From the NCBI GenBank assembly GCA_024760905.1, contig CM045735.1, forward strand, positions 31,878,249 to 31,942,248: 64,000 bases of DNA, read 5' to 3'. Shown one piece after another: positions 22,349 to 33,785 of the stretch; positions within the stretch are counted from its first letter, which is position 1; the number at the start of each line of letters is the position of its first letter. The DNA comes from Plotosus lineatus. Lineage: Eukaryota; Chordata; Actinopteri; Siluriformes; Plotosidae. Under the pieces are notes generated by a model, which searched no databases, was not told where the DNA came from, and saw only the letters and a list, made by a program, of their open reading frames with translations. The position numbers and the translations under genes were made by a program.

Positions 22349-23231
22349 CAGTAGTACCTTGATTTACGAGTGTCTTTTTGTAATGAATTTTCCATGATAC
22401 AAGCTGCAATCCCACCAAAAATCTGCACCATCCAACAAGCAAAATTTTGATTTACAAGCTCTGCTGAGAAAATGGCTTTTCCGAGCCGATTCGCCTTGTT
22501 CACTCTCCGAGAATGCCTTGCGCAATTGCTTCTCAATTATTTTCTGTGACGCCATCTATAATAATAAAAAAAAATAATCACCCCCCCCCCCAGCACCCCA
22601 ATTGTGACTATAAATAGTGATTACTGCACTTCATATCATTTGTTCGGTGCTTTCCCCTACACCATACGAAACACAGTGAGAGCGCCACTGTCACCTACTG
22701 TAGAGGATGCACAATTTCATTTTATCCTAGTACAGTATGGCAAAAAAGCATGTTCCCTTGGGCCATACACGCCCCCTCTGGCATCACACTGTGTCCCCAA
22801 ACGGGGGCACACCCCACTATTTGAGAAGCACTGGCTGACATTCATAGCGTGCACAAAATTCTCCTCCTCCTTTTCTGTTAGGTACCACCTCATGCCTGCC
22901 CACGTGACATCTTTGCCGCAGTCGATGATCGAAAGGGTTAGTTGACTTATTGTTTATTCTTTTTTTATTATTTATTATTAATTATTATTAATGTTAATGT
23001 ACATGTATTACTATTTTATTATGAAATATTTATTGTTTTAACATGTTAACCTTTAATATATCAGTTCAAATATATGAGTTCATGTCAGGTTATATGAGTT
23101 TGAGAGGGGGTTGGAAAGAAATAAATAGTTTTATATTATTTCATATGGCAATTTTTGTTTTATCGAATAAATATTTTGACTTACAATCTTACACTCGGAA
23201 CAAATTAATTTCTTAAGTCCAGAAACGATTG
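22349..23231 (+). mobile_element. Tigger-derived non-autonomous element (MITE-like)
   Basis: The left terminus CAGTAGTACCTTGATTTACG and the right terminus reading inward (diverged) are flanked by TA on both sides (22347-22348 and 23232-23233), as expected for mariner/Tigger insertions. 'CAATCCCACCAAAAATCTGC' is shared with the Tigger copy at 38785. No transposase is encoded. Confidence 0.82.
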
Positions 23232-23761
23232 TATTATTTTTATATCTAGGGCACAGGCATTAAGGACATCTTCTGCTATTTCCATCAGTTTCTGATATCA
23301 CTGAGGGTTTTACTTAGGATCACTGCTGTTCATAAATTATTATAAATAATGATAAATTATTTTATGACCTCTGTAATAATTTCAGATGGGCATCAATTAG
23401 ATTTCTTGTGGCCAAAGCATTTAAGAGTATTTTCAAATAGTGAAAACTGCTGGAAATAACCAAAAGAGTTCTGAATGTTTGGGTTCCGTAGCCTCAAGGA
23501 AACTAATAAACATTTTGGCTATATTTCTTTTTAAGTAGCAGGATCTGACGTGAATTCACACAGCATGCTAACTCCAGTTGACTACTGATTAGCCACAGTG
23601 GTAATTCTTTGCTTTCTTGTTTCTTTTTTTCATTAGTTATACCAAGAAATGGGTGGAAATGTGGTTTATTATTTAGCAACTCCTCCTAACAGCAAGGGTT
23701 CGAGTCCCTCCCTCGACAAATGGTAATTTGCATGTGTGGAGACCAAAGACAAAAATGCAGC
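23232..23761. other. Intron 4, no recognised element
   Basis: AT-rich sequence. A short 'GGGTTCGAGTCCCTCC' at 23697 may be the end of a SINE head lying against the RTE-B copy. Confidence 0.45.
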
Positions 23762-25400
23762 CGTGAGGGGGGGCACAAACCAGTGTTCACCATCACGCCG
23801 GTCCCAAGCCCAGATAAATGCAGAGGGTTGCGACAGGAAGGGCATCCGGCGGAAAATTTTCTTCCAAAATTCTCATGCAAATGATCAAAACGAAATTCAT
23901 ACCGGATCGGTTGAGGCCTGGGTTAACAACGACCGCCATCAGTGCTGTTAACCCACAGGGTGCTGGTGGAAATTGGACTACTGTTGGTTGAAGAAGGAGA
24001 GGCGGGAGGCGTGTCCGTAGGTGGAGAGAGAAGAGGAAAGGCATGAGTCTAGGACTGAGAGTAGGGACTTTGAATGTTGGAACTATGAAAGAAAAAGCTA
24101 GAGAGCTGGCTGACATGAAGCAAAGGAGTAAGGTGGACATACTGTGTGTTCAGGAGACCAGGTGGAAAGGTAACAAGGCTACAAGCTTAGGAGCAGGGGT
24201 TAAGCTGTTTTATCATGGTGTGGATGGGAAGAGCAATGGAGTAGGAGTCATCTTGAAGGAGGAGTTTGTCAGGAATGTTCTAGAAGTGAAAAGAGTGTCA
24301 GACAGAGTGATGAGTCTCAAGTTAGAAATTGAAGGGGTGATGTTCAATGTTGTTAGTGCTTAGTTCCAGTCATAACAATAAAGGCGTCGGTGTAATCAAG
24401 ATCGCTGAGACCTGCAGAGATCTGCAGAGTGATATATATATATTTTTTTTAATATATTTTTTATGCCCCACAGGCAGGATGTGAGCTAGAAGAGAAGGAG
24501 AGATTCTGGAGTGAGTTAGATGAAGTGATGCAGAGTACTCCCAGAGGTGAAAGAGTGGTCATTGCTGCAGATTTCAATGGACATGTTGGTGCACGCAACA
24601 GAGGGGACGAGGAAGTGATGGGCAGGTTTGGTATCCAGGACAGGAACACAGGAGGACAGATGTTGATTGATTTTGCAAAAAGGATGGAAATGGATGTAGT
24701 GAATACTTTCTTCCAGAAGAAACAGGAGCATTGGGTGACTTATGAAAACAGAGGTAGAAGCACACAGATAGACTACATCTTGTGTAGGCGATGTAATTTG
24801 AAGGAAGTCAATGACTGCAAAGTAGTAGTGGGTGAGAGTGTTGCCAAACAGCATAGGATGGTGGTGTGCAGGATGACACTGATGGTAAGGAAGGTGAAAA
24901 AGGCAAAGGCAGAGCAGAAGACAAAGTGGTGGAAGCTGAAAAAGGAAGTGTCGTGTTGCCTCAAGGAAGAGTTGAAATAGGCTTTGGGTAGTCAGGAAGT
25001 GCTTCCAGATGACTGGACAACCACAGCCAATGTGATCAGGGAGACTGGTAGGAGAGTACGTGGTGTGTCCTATGGAAGGAAAGTAGATAAGGAGACTTGG
25101 TGGTGGAATGAGGAAGTGCAAGAGTGTGTACAAAAGAAGAGGTTAGCCAAGAAAAAGTGGGACATAGAGAGGACTGAAGAGAGTAAACAGGAGTACAGGG
25201 AGACACAGCGTAAGGCGAAGGTAGCGGTGTCAAAGGCCAAACAGAGGGCGTATGATAACTTGTGTGATAGGTTGGACAGTCAGGAGGGAGAAAATACTTT
25301 ATACAGGTTGGCACAGTAGAGAAATAGAGATGGGAAACATGTGCAGCAAGTTAGAGTGATTAAGGACAGAGAGGGAAATGTATTGACTGATGACAGAAGG
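23762..25400 (+). mobile_element. RTE-clade LINE copy RTE-B, 3' truncated
   Basis: It starts with the same leader as RTE-A ('GCCGGTCCCAAGCCCAGAT') and runs through the endonuclease and the RT linker to 'GTATTGACTGATGACAGAAG', where it stops and an S2 tail follows. The first 0.6 kb is open from 24043, with 'LRVGTLNVGT' and 'CVQETRWKG'. After a 101-bp insertion the frame 24525-24980 carries 'AADFNGHVG' and 'QIDYILCRR'. Stops at 24977 and 25317 break the linker. The catalytic RT and the 3' end are missing, which is unusual because LINE insertions normally lose the 5' end, so a later deletion or rearrangement is likely. Confidence 0.92.
24363..24463. mobile_element. 101-bp insertion inside RTE-B
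   Basis: Compared with RTE-A at 7755, RTE-B has 101 extra bases between 'GTTAGTGCTTA' and 'TGCCCCACAGGCAGG'. TTA is repeated on both sides (24360-24362 and 24461-24463). The insert begins GTTCCAGTCATAAC, contains a near-palindromic CTGCAGAGATCTGCAG, and ends in an AT-rich run. It has no terminal inverted repeat and I do not recognise it. Confidence 0.75.
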
Positions 25401-25404
25401 ACAG

Positions 25405-25545
25405 AAGGACAGAATGGTTGTGTGTCTGTTGGCTCTGCGATGGTCTGTTGTTCTGTACAAAGTGTACTGTGCTTTTGCCTAATGTCGGCTGAGGTAGGCT
25501 CCAGTCTCCATGTGAACCTAATAAGGTGAAGAGTATTGTCAAATT
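25405..25545 (+). mobile_element. SINE family S2 tail fragment
   Basis: 'GTCGGCTGAGGTAGGCTCCAG' and 'GTGAACCTAATAAGG' match the S2 3' end. It abuts the broken end of RTE-B. Confidence 0.7.
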
Positions 25546-25959
25546 CGGGAATAAGTGAATACCCAGCAGTCATTTTGGCACTTTTTCAAAATAACATTTG
25601 GCACACTTAGTCAAAAATATGTTTGCCTATTTTCAGGCGGCAAGGATAGTCAGGGAACTGAGGTTTGGCTTGCTGGGAAACTGGACTAACTCACAAGTAC
25701 AAGAAATGAGAATGAAACATCCCAGCTGTGAGTTTTAGGAAATATAAAAATAATTCCTTGCCATTTTCTTGTTTCTTCTTGGAGGAAGAAAGATAACAAG
25801 AGAGGTACAAACTATCATATCATACAATTGCTTTCTTGAATCCTTGATTCATTCTGTTCCTGAGTTTTGAATAAAAATGGATTAAAACAACAAATAAGTA
25901 AGTAATTAAGTAGGTACATAAATAAATAAGTAAATAAATAATTATAAAATTAAAAAAAA

Positions 25960-26100
25960 AATGTCTGGAATTTCTTCTGGTCTATAAATGAGCTGGAGAA
26001 AGCCCGGGAGAGGGACAGCTGGACCTCACTGTTTAGGCTGATGCCCCCGTGACCAGATCTCGGATTAAGCGGAAAAAGATGAAGATGAATGAAGATGAAA
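25960..26100 (+). mobile_element. Rex3-like LINE 3' end fragment
   Basis: 'GAGCTGGAGAAAGCCCGGGAG' and 'GATTAAGCGGAAAAAGATGA' match the end of the Rex3-like fragments at 5736 and 32060, followed by a GATGAA-rich tail. Confidence 0.7.
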
Positions 26101-26940
26101 TAAATTATTTAAATATTCAAAAAAGATGAAGAAAAAAATAAAAGAAAGTAGGCATCCATAGTAAAAACAAGACAAAACACAACAGGAGAACAAAAGAAAC
26201 ACATCAACTGCATTACTGATCAGGATAAAATGGTAAAAATGGTACAAGACCAATAAATAAACAAACAACAAATAAAATGTTAAATATGTTTATTCAGTGA
26301 TAAAGTGACGGTGTCTGTTCTTGGAAGGACGATTCACAGTCAGCACTTTCCATCCAAGCTGTGAAGCAGTAACTTTATTTTATTATTATTTATTTTTTTA
26401 TTAACTTTAAGGGAAAGGGAAAAGCCTGGTGAGGGAGTGATTGTTTATAGCTTTTTTAATGTAAGAGATAACAGAAACCTATTTCATGAACGTTCCAGAA
26501 CATTAAACTTAACAGTTCAAAAAAACTATAATAATAATAATAATAATAGTAAAGTGCATGATGTGCCATTTATGATTTATGAAAAAAATGACAACTTGCT
26601 GTGTAAAAAAGAAAGATAAAAACTTTAGGGTTTCATATTGTGCTTCATCACACCTCACTACCGCATCATTCATTATCTGCTTTTAACAGCATGCCATGTT
26701 ATTGTTTTCCCATATTTCTTCCTTTGTTTGAAAATGGGATATATTTATTTATTTTTAATATATAACAATATATATTAGAAAACCACAAATGCACCACTGT
26801 TTTTTTCTCATTGTAAAATTTAGCACTATTGTGGATACAGCTTTGGCAACTGATTGCATACGGCTTCATATTGAGAATGAGGCAACACTTTTTGGCAGTA
26901 AACAACTACAATCTTTAGATTAGGGGTTCGCATGTGAGCC
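26101..26940. other. Intron 4, AT-rich, no recognised element
   Basis: Low-complexity A- and T-rich sequence. No gene features. Confidence 0.5.
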
Positions 26941-27029
26941 TCCAGAGGTGCAGCACTTTACATTTACATTTACAGCATGTTTCCATTTTGTGATTGAGGA
27001 ATATGTTTCTGTCATGTTCCCAACTGAAG

Positions 27030-27215
27030 CAAGAAATCAAGCATTACATCTACAGCATTTGGCAGATGCTCTCATTCAGAATGCTTTCAGTTATCTTTTT
27101 CTTTTTCTTTTTTTTTTTTTTTTTTTTTAACAACTGAGCAATTGAGGGTTAAGGGCATTGCTCAGGGGGCCAACAGTGGTGATTGTGGGGATTTTAACAC
27201 TGACTTTTGGATCCC
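27030..27215 (+). repeat. Dispersed repeat, 'tttggcagatgctctcattcag' type
   Basis: It contains 'CATTTGGCAGATGCTC' and 'AACTGAGCAATTGAGGGTTA', with a T-run in the middle. It is related to 13490-13640. Such sequences are widespread in fish genomes, but I could not assign the class. Confidence 0.65.
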
Positions 27216-27324
27216 CTGCAGATCCAGTTGAAATTCATTGTGGATCCCTGTGGTTCCATTTTTGGTGACAATAATAATATAAGACTGATGACATGTATGC
27301 AATGCAGATGGTCTCTTTCAAAGG

Positions 27325-27455
27325 TCTTCATTCATTCATTTTCTGAACCACTTTATAATAATAATCAGGGTCATGGGGAGGCTTGTGCTTATCTCAGCTG
27401 ACTCTGGTTGAAGGAAAAGTACACCCTGGACACCATGGCAGGCCATCACAGTCAA
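27325..27455 (-). mobile_element. SINE family S2 tail fragment
   Basis: Minus-oriented 3' part: 'CATTCATTTTCTGAACC' and 'AGGGTCATGGGGAGGC'. Confidence 0.75.
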
Positions 27456-27759
27456 AGGTATATGATTTAGCAAAATAAATAAATAAATAAAAAATATAAC
27501 ATGCCGTAACATGTTTCTGTTCAACATTACTAGCCATGGATCTGTCCATCAAGACCTACCCATGTTCATCTTTATAGCTGTTTATTTGTGCAAGGTTTCC
27601 TCTGTGGAAGGTTTTAAGATGTTCCATGAGTGAAACCACGGTGCACGCTGTTTAATTCTGCAGACCCTCCTGCAACCCTCTCACCAGAAGGTTCCCATGA
27701 GGCCTCCGCAGCCACTGCCTTTGTCAATGCATACATTTCTCGAATTGTTAAAATTTTTT

Positions 27760-27990
27760 CAAGGATTATGGTGAGACTGAAGCCTCTCTCAGCCAACACT
27801 TTGTGACAGCAGGGTACACCCCAATCAGCTCGCCATTCCATCGCAGAGCCAACGTACATATACTCATTCACACTCAGACTTACACTAAGGGGGAAAGCCA
27901 ATTAGTCGAACATGCGTGTCTTCGTGCTGTTGGAGGAAACTGGTGTACCCTGTGGAAACTCACACATTCTGCTGCAATTGTTGTCGCATG
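27760..27990 (-). mobile_element. SINE family S2 fragment
   Basis: Minus-oriented body with 'GCTCGCCATTCCATCGCAG' and 'TGTTGGAGGAAACTGG'. The tRNA-like head is missing. Confidence 0.75.
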
Positions 27991-28397
27991 TATACCCCAG
28001 AATTTCTTATTGTTTTTATTTTTTAGGTTTGCCTCATATCCATGGATCATGGCTACTTTATTTTCATTATTATTTTTCACAGTTTTGTCTGTTTTATATG
28101 TACTTCAAGTAATAGACAATCTGTACTTGTACCATTATCAGTTTCTTCTTATACTGCTGGTATTTTTTTTAGCAACAGTGTGCATATAGCCATTCTTTAT
28201 ATTTTGCTAAAGCAGTTCCCATCAACACCCATTTCTACTGCTATTTAGTCTTAGGAAACCTATTTGTCAGACCAAAGTGAAAACTTTCCAGTAAACTTTT
28301 CTGTGCTATTTGTCAGTTAGCTTTCCTTGGCCTCATACCAGCTTGTGGTAAAACAGTAGATTTATTTTATTAAAATCATTAGGGTATTTTTGTGGTT

Positions 28398-28610
28398 GGG
28401 TGGCACAGAGACGTAGTTCTTAGCACAACAATCTCACAGCAAGAAGGTTCTTGGTTCAAGTTCCAGGTTCTGGAGTCTCTGCAAGTCGTTTGCATGATTT
28501 AACAAAGTGCTTATGTGGGTTTCCTCCATGTATTCCGGTTTCCTCCCACAGTCCAGAGACATGCACATTAGGCTAATAAGCTTAATGAATGATGTGACAA
28601 TACGTGTTGT
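28398..28610 (+). mobile_element. SINE family S2, 5' half
   Basis: Head 'GTGGCACAGAGACGTAG' with 'GTTCTTGGTTCAAGTTCC', then 'CGGTTTCCTCCCACAGTCC'. The tail is missing. Confidence 0.78.
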
Positions 28611-28884
28611 GAACTTTACATTTCTTACTTTTGCATAATGAGTTGTGAAATTTGGCAAAACCAAAATACAGTAGTTTTATAACAGTTATTTTCTAAAAGC
28701 CTGTTAAACTGTGCCAGGGTGAACATGCTGAGAATCCATCTCTGCTTTAATTCAGGCATTTCAGATGCCAAGCCGCCTGCTGCTGCTGATTTTATGTGTG
28801 ACATCTCCACACTAAAAGCAGTGCTTCTAGAAGGCAAGAGTGCATGAGCTATCACCCCGTCTGTAAAAAGGTAGAACTTATTTT

Positions 28885-28887
<3 letters not shown>

Positions 28888-28919
<32 letters not shown>
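28888..28919. repeat. Poly-A tract, about 31 nt
   Basis: An uninterrupted A-run. No retrogene is visible on its 5' side. Confidence 0.95.
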
Positions 28920-28921
<2 letters not shown>

Positions 28922-29034
28922 TTACAAAAAGCACATTTTCACCAGGGACCTTTCACAGCCTGTTTTAATAATTTCATAAAACTGGAGAACATTGCACATC
29001 ATGCCAAAGCTTGGTGAGGTCATTTCTCTTTGGA

Positions 29035-29275
29035 ATTTTTCCCTAAGCTTGCAGGGTTTCCTCTATGTACCCCAGTTTCCTCATGCAGTCCAAAAACATG
29101 CATATTATGCTACTTGGCTGTTACACATTACCCAGAGCTGTGAGTTTGAATCATAATGTCAAATGGACTGATGAGATGTTCAGGGTGTACACTACCTTCG
29201 TTCACAGGTGGCTGAGAAAGGCTCCAGTCTCTCTATGACCCTAGTAGGATTAAGCTGCTTAGTGAATGAATGAAC
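29035..29275 (+). mobile_element. SINE family S2, head missing
   Basis: 'GGGTTTCCTCTATGTACCCC' and 'AGTTTCCTCATGCAGTCC' lead to the tail 'GACCCTAGTAGGATTAAGC' ending GTGAATGAATGAACG. Confidence 0.8.
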
Positions 29276-29409
29276 GAGGAACTTCCTACACTCACTTCTC
29301 AGTGCTATTGTTCTTAATAAATATTGTATTGAATACAGACGCTCCCCGACTTACGTTTTTAATTGTTCCAGGCGGCCGTACGTCAGTTGAAAGTGAACGT
29401 AAGTTGTCA

Positions 29410-29447
29410 CAGTGACATATGACGTATGACGTGTGACGTATGACGCT
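29410..29447. repeat. Tandem TGACGT-type motifs
   Basis: 'TGACATATGACGTATGACG' continues as TGTGACGTATGACGC, giving four or five closely spaced TGACG(T) motifs that look like CRE/ATF half or full sites. They may only be a decayed 10-bp tandem repeat. Confidence 0.6.
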
Positions 29448-29555
29448 CATACTGTACTATACATCCATAAATACCATTACCGTATCTCATAAAACACCCC
29501 GAAATCAATTATTATAAACATAACATTGTAAAATAATATCAAATATATCAAATAA

Positions 29556-29867
29556 TGGAGCCAGTGGTGTAGTGGTTAGAGTGTTGGGCTCATGATCGGG
29601 AGGTTGTGAGTTCAAATCCCACTGAATCCCACTGTGCTATGACCCTTGGGCAAGGTCTCAACCACAAGTGTGCCTCTTTTCACCGAGCAGTATAAATGGG
29701 TACCAGTAAAAATATACTGGGAAGGTAACCTGCGATGGACTAGCATCCCATCCAGGAGGAGTTCAACTCCTGATTGCTTCACGCTACGGAAACCGGGGAT
29801 AAGCACCGGCCTGATGAGCCGCTAGGCTCAGGTGTAAAAACCCAAACAGTTAATCAATCAAAAAAAA
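29556..29867 (+). mobile_element. SINE family S3, tRNA-headed
   Basis: The head 'GTGGTGTAGTGGTTAGAGTG' with 'GTGAGTTCAAATCCC' is followed by the same body as at 4621-4914 and an A-rich tail. A 9-bp target duplication ATCAAATAA flanks it (29547-29555 and 29868-29876). Confidence 0.88.
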
Positions 29868-30418
29868 ATCAAATAACAAATAATATCAACATTAATTTCA
29901 AATAAGTCACTTATTTATACAGAGTCACTTTACATGAAGCTTAAAACAGTCAATCAACGCTTACAATATGTGAAGCGCTCAACACCGAAAGTAGTGTATT
30001 TGCAAAAGTAGTGTACTTGCTGTGGGTTATACGGACTTCCGGTCTTTCAAGTGCACAAGGGTGTGTTGAACTCATTTAGAACACAGCCTGCACTGATGCA
30101 GTCTCCCAGCAAAGCAGAGTTCTTTGTTTTGTGTTAGTAAGTAAACTTTATTCAAGAGATGCATACAAAGAACATGTACAAATCCTAATGAATATTAATA
30201 TAAAATAAGTATACACTCTTAGGATTCTGCTAAAAGATAAGAAATATAAAGATTGTGCCGATCTGAGCAGATAGTTAATTCATCTCTGTGTATGAGACTT
30301 GCACCCATGCTAGTAGGCTTACACTTCTGACCAACCATATTTGCTTAGGGTTACAAAAGTCCGCAAAACAGTGTAAACACAAAGATCACAGAGATGACGT
30401 CTTAACACAAGGGTAGCA

Positions 30419-30420
<2 letters not shown>

Positions 30421-30501
<81 letters not shown>

Positions 30502-30514
30502 AAGAAGAAGAAGA

Positions 30515-30549
<35 letters not shown>
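30421..30549. repeat. (AT)n(AAG)n(AT)n compound microsatellite
   Basis: About 39 AT units, six AAG units, then about 16 AT units. It lies inside the TA-flanked element. Confidence 0.95.
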
Positions 30550-30551
<2 letters not shown>

Positions 30552-30729
30552 CACACATCAGTCTGTAGTTTGTAAACAGTGAATGCAACGTCATTGCATC
30601 ATTACGTCAGCGTACTACGTAGGTACGTCTAAACTCAAAATTTGACTTTAAAAAAAAAAAAAAAAAAAAAAAAAACGCGTAAAATTGAAAAAAGTAAAAT
30701 GCATGAACGTAAGTCAGGGAGCGTCTGTA

Positions 30730-31439
30730 CTTGATATTCTTCTTCCTCATAAATGTCAGCCAGCTTTGACATGGGCATGCTAGCACTACATAACACATTT
30801 TTTTCCTCATATTCCTCTCCCTCTGTTCCCCACAGCTTTGTTCATGTGCAAAGTGAAGTTGCTGTTATCACTTTCTTATCTGATCTCCCACCGCTAGTAG
30901 AACTGCCTGCTCCCAGGAGCTTAACTCCATGACAGAGAGACATCCGTTCCAATCTCTTAGGCTATAGTGGCCGGAACACAAAAACACACCACACCACACC
31001 ACACCCTAATTATAATTTTTATCAAGTACGATTGGAATACTTAGAATGAGAATAATGGTCATGAAAGTATAATTTGATGACATAATGGCCGCATGTTTCC
31101 AACTTGCTAGTCAGAAATAAAAAGCTGTTTATTGCTGTGGGCAGAACAGCACAACGGGGATGTGGCATTTAAAATTTCAACCATCTAATTTTGTAACTGT
31201 GATTTCCTGCTTGTCAAATAGCTGAAAGTGTAGTCATAAAATTCAATCTTATACATAAATATAATGAAAATGTCTTCTTTTTTTTTACAATTTGGTGCCT
31301 GCCTTGATTTTAATAGTTCTTTGAGTCTTCTGTACGATCCAAATAATCTCCCTTCATTTCAGAGCATCACAGATTCTCCTCTCATGCCATTTGTTCTTTA
31401 CTATTTTTACTTTGCCATGTGCATATTGAAATATATAGT
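30730..31439. other. Intron 4, no recognised element
   Basis: No supported gene or repeat, apart from a short (CACAC)-type run near 30985. Confidence 0.5.
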
Positions 31440-31795
31440 CTATGCCACAGCGGGTAGTGGTTAGCGCTACAAAACACTTTAATTGGCCGTGTTATAACTG
31501 GCAAGGTCCCAGGGTTGGGGCATTTCTGTGTGGCGGTTGTATGTTCTCCTCATGCTTGCGTGGGTTTCCTCCGGGTACTCCTGTTTCTTCCCACAGTCTA
31601 AAACCACACACATTAGCTCAATTGGCTGTTTCAAACTGCTCATAGGTGTGAGTGTGAATGGTTGTGTGTTCCCCTGTCATGGTCTGGTGAGCTGTTCAGG
31701 TAGTACCCCACCTTCACCCAATATTGGCATCGATAGGCTCAGCCTGCCTTTGACCCCAATATAAATCGGTGTAGCAAATGAGTGAGTGAGTGAGT
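31440..31795 (+). mobile_element. SINE family S2, nearly complete
   Basis: Head 'CAGCGGGTAGTGGTTAGCGC', body 'GGGTTTCCTCCGGGTACTCC', then 'TTGGCTGTTTCAAACTGC', and a tail ending in GAGTGAGTGAGTG. Confidence 0.82.
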
Positions 31796-32054
31796 GCAGT
31801 AGTTCTGATTCTGCCCTGTGCTTACTGGCTGACTACCTTAATGTGTTTACCTGTTCAGTGTTATGAATACATTAGCGTGGACCTATTAGTTGTAGATTAG
31901 ATATATAATTTTAGACAATTTGTTTAAGCTCTGCATTTAGCCTCTCCGAAGCAGAGAGAGAGTCAACTTCAGGAGATTAGAGGTCGTGGAATGAGTACCT
32001 TGTGTCACCTTTTTGTGAATAACATTGTCCTTTTGGCTTCATAAAGCCAGCTCT

Positions 32055-32725
32055 TGCCGGAATGATTCACAGTTAAATAAGGAAAAGTAAAAGGGTAACA
32101 TGCCTTCTCTGGGACTGGAATGAGGCCCTCCTCCAAGTGAAGGAGTTCAAGTATCCCGGGGTTTTGTTTACGAGTGAGAGAAGGATGGAACAGGAGATCA
32201 ACAAGCAGATTGGTGCAGGTGAAGAGGGAGCTGAGCCAAAAGGCAAAGCTCTCAATTTACCAGTGGATCCACGTTACAACTCTCACCTATGGTCAGAAGC
32301 TTTGGGTAGTGGCTGAAAGACCAAGATCGGTAATTCAAGCATGTGGAAAGATCTTCCTTCGCAGGTTGGTGGGGGCTCTCCTTCAGCGATAGGGTGAAAA
32401 GCTCAGCCATCCGGGAGAACTTTGAGTAGATCTGCCACTCCATCACATTGAAAGGAACCAGTTGAGATGGCTCCAGCATCTGAGAAGAATGCCTGTCAAA
32501 CGTCTTGTTGAATACGGTGTGGTGTTTTGGGTATGTCCAACCGGGAAGAGATCCCAGGGCCGACCCAGAAAACACCCAGACTATATCTCTTGGCTGGTCT
32601 AGGAACACCTTGGTGTTCCCCTGGAAGAGCTGGAGGAAGTGGATGGGGAGAGGGACATCTAAGGCTCATTGCTTAGGTTGCTCCCCCTGTGACTCCCCAG
32701 ACTAAGAGGAAGGTTATAGGTGAAG
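32055..32725 (+). pseudogene. Rex3-like LINE, C-terminal part of the reverse transcriptase
   Basis: The sequence matches the RT C-terminal region in several frames. 'KEFKYPGVLF'-like text is near 32130, 'AKLSIYQWI' is at about 32245, 'LTYGQKLWV' follows it, and 'LEELEEVDGERDI'-like residues are near 32625. Stops and shifts break it repeatedly. It ends close to a 'GACTAAGAGGAAGG' remnant of the tail. It is part of the same family as the fragments at 5736 and 25960 and lies antisense to unc5d. Confidence 0.82.
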
Positions 32726-32824
32726 GAAGGTGACTATAAGAACCTTATAGTTTTTGATAATTAGTGTTTTGTTGTTGTTTTTTATACTAAATGGCTAGTT
32801 ATAACTTCTTAAAAACAACAACAA

Positions 32825-33030
32825 GAAGGTCCTTGAGTCAAATCCTGGGTATGTAGAGGGCATTTCTCTGTGGAATTTGCATATTCCTCCTGTGCTTGTT
32901 TGGGTTTCATCCTGGTACTCTGGTTTCTTCCCTCAGTCTAAAGACATGCATTTTATGCTGTATGGCTGTTGCAAATTGCTGCATAGTGTGATTGTTGTGT
33001 TGTGTGTGTTGGTGATGTAATGGACTGATA
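32825..33030 (+). mobile_element. SINE family S2 fragment
   Basis: 'AAGGTCCTTGAGTCAAATCC' and 'GGGTTTCATCCTGGTACTCTGG' match the S2 body. The tail is lost. Confidence 0.75.
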
Positions 33031-33140
33031 TATGTGTGAAAGCCCAGCAGTAAAACATATCCCTTTACTGCTCTCTTAGGAGTTTGCTTGCCCTCAATAA
33101 TAATAATAATGATGGGTGGTGCCTGAATTATATATAGAAG

Positions 33141-33395
33141 GGCAGCTGTGGCCTAAGGGTTAGAAAAGCAGGTTTGGGAATGAAAGGTTGTTGGTTGAAT
33201 TCCCTGAACTGAAAAAGAAAAAAATATGTAAGAGGGGGTGGGATTGTGGGAGTGAATGTCCAGTGCCTTCACCTCCTCGTACATTCATTGCTAAAGTGCC
33301 CTTGAGCAAGCCACTTATTATAACCCCTAACTGTCCGTGCAACATGGCTGCCCATTGCTCTGGGTAAGCGTTTTCATCACAGGTCTCAAAAAAGG
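33141..33395 (+). mobile_element. SINE family S4, tRNA-headed
   Basis: Head 'GGCAGCTGTGGCCTAAGGG' with 'GTTGGTTGAATTCCC', then 'GTGAATGTCCAGTGCCTTC' and 'AAGTGCCCTTGAGCAAGCC'. A second copy lies at 35566-35835. Confidence 0.82.
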
Positions 33396-33505
33396 AAAGA
33401 AGACTGGATCTTTTGATGGCAAGTGTCATAAATTGAAGCCAGCTTGGCGTTAAGTTGGTATGTACTCTTTAAATAAAACTAACAATATTGCTAAATATAA
33501 TAATA

Positions 33506-33705
33506 CAGTTGGCCCTCTACTTACGAAAACCTCTGAATACGAAAAATCCAGGTTACGAAAAACATTTTCCTAAATTTTCACCCTCTGTATACGAAACAAC
33601 CTATTCCTACGAAAAGTGCCAAACGCGCCATTCAAAAATTAAAACAATGTGCGAGTTGCTCTCTCATTGGCTGTCTCCCAACATCCCGCCCCAGAGAGGT
33701 TTTTT

Positions 33706-33785
<80 letters not shown>

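Larger units (their letters stand above)
29336..30727. mobile_element. TA-flanked mariner/Tigger-type non-autonomous element
   Basis: Terminal inverted repeats CAGACGCTCCCCGACTTACG (left) and its near-complement at 30708-30727 are flanked by TA (29334-29335 and 30728-30729). It encodes no transposase. It carries a nested S3 SINE (29556-29867), a cluster of TGACGT motifs and long (AT)n tracts. Confidence 0.88.

Noticed and set aside
28888..28919. Poly-A as the end of a processed retrogene
   Set aside because: No coding remnant or target duplication was found upstream.
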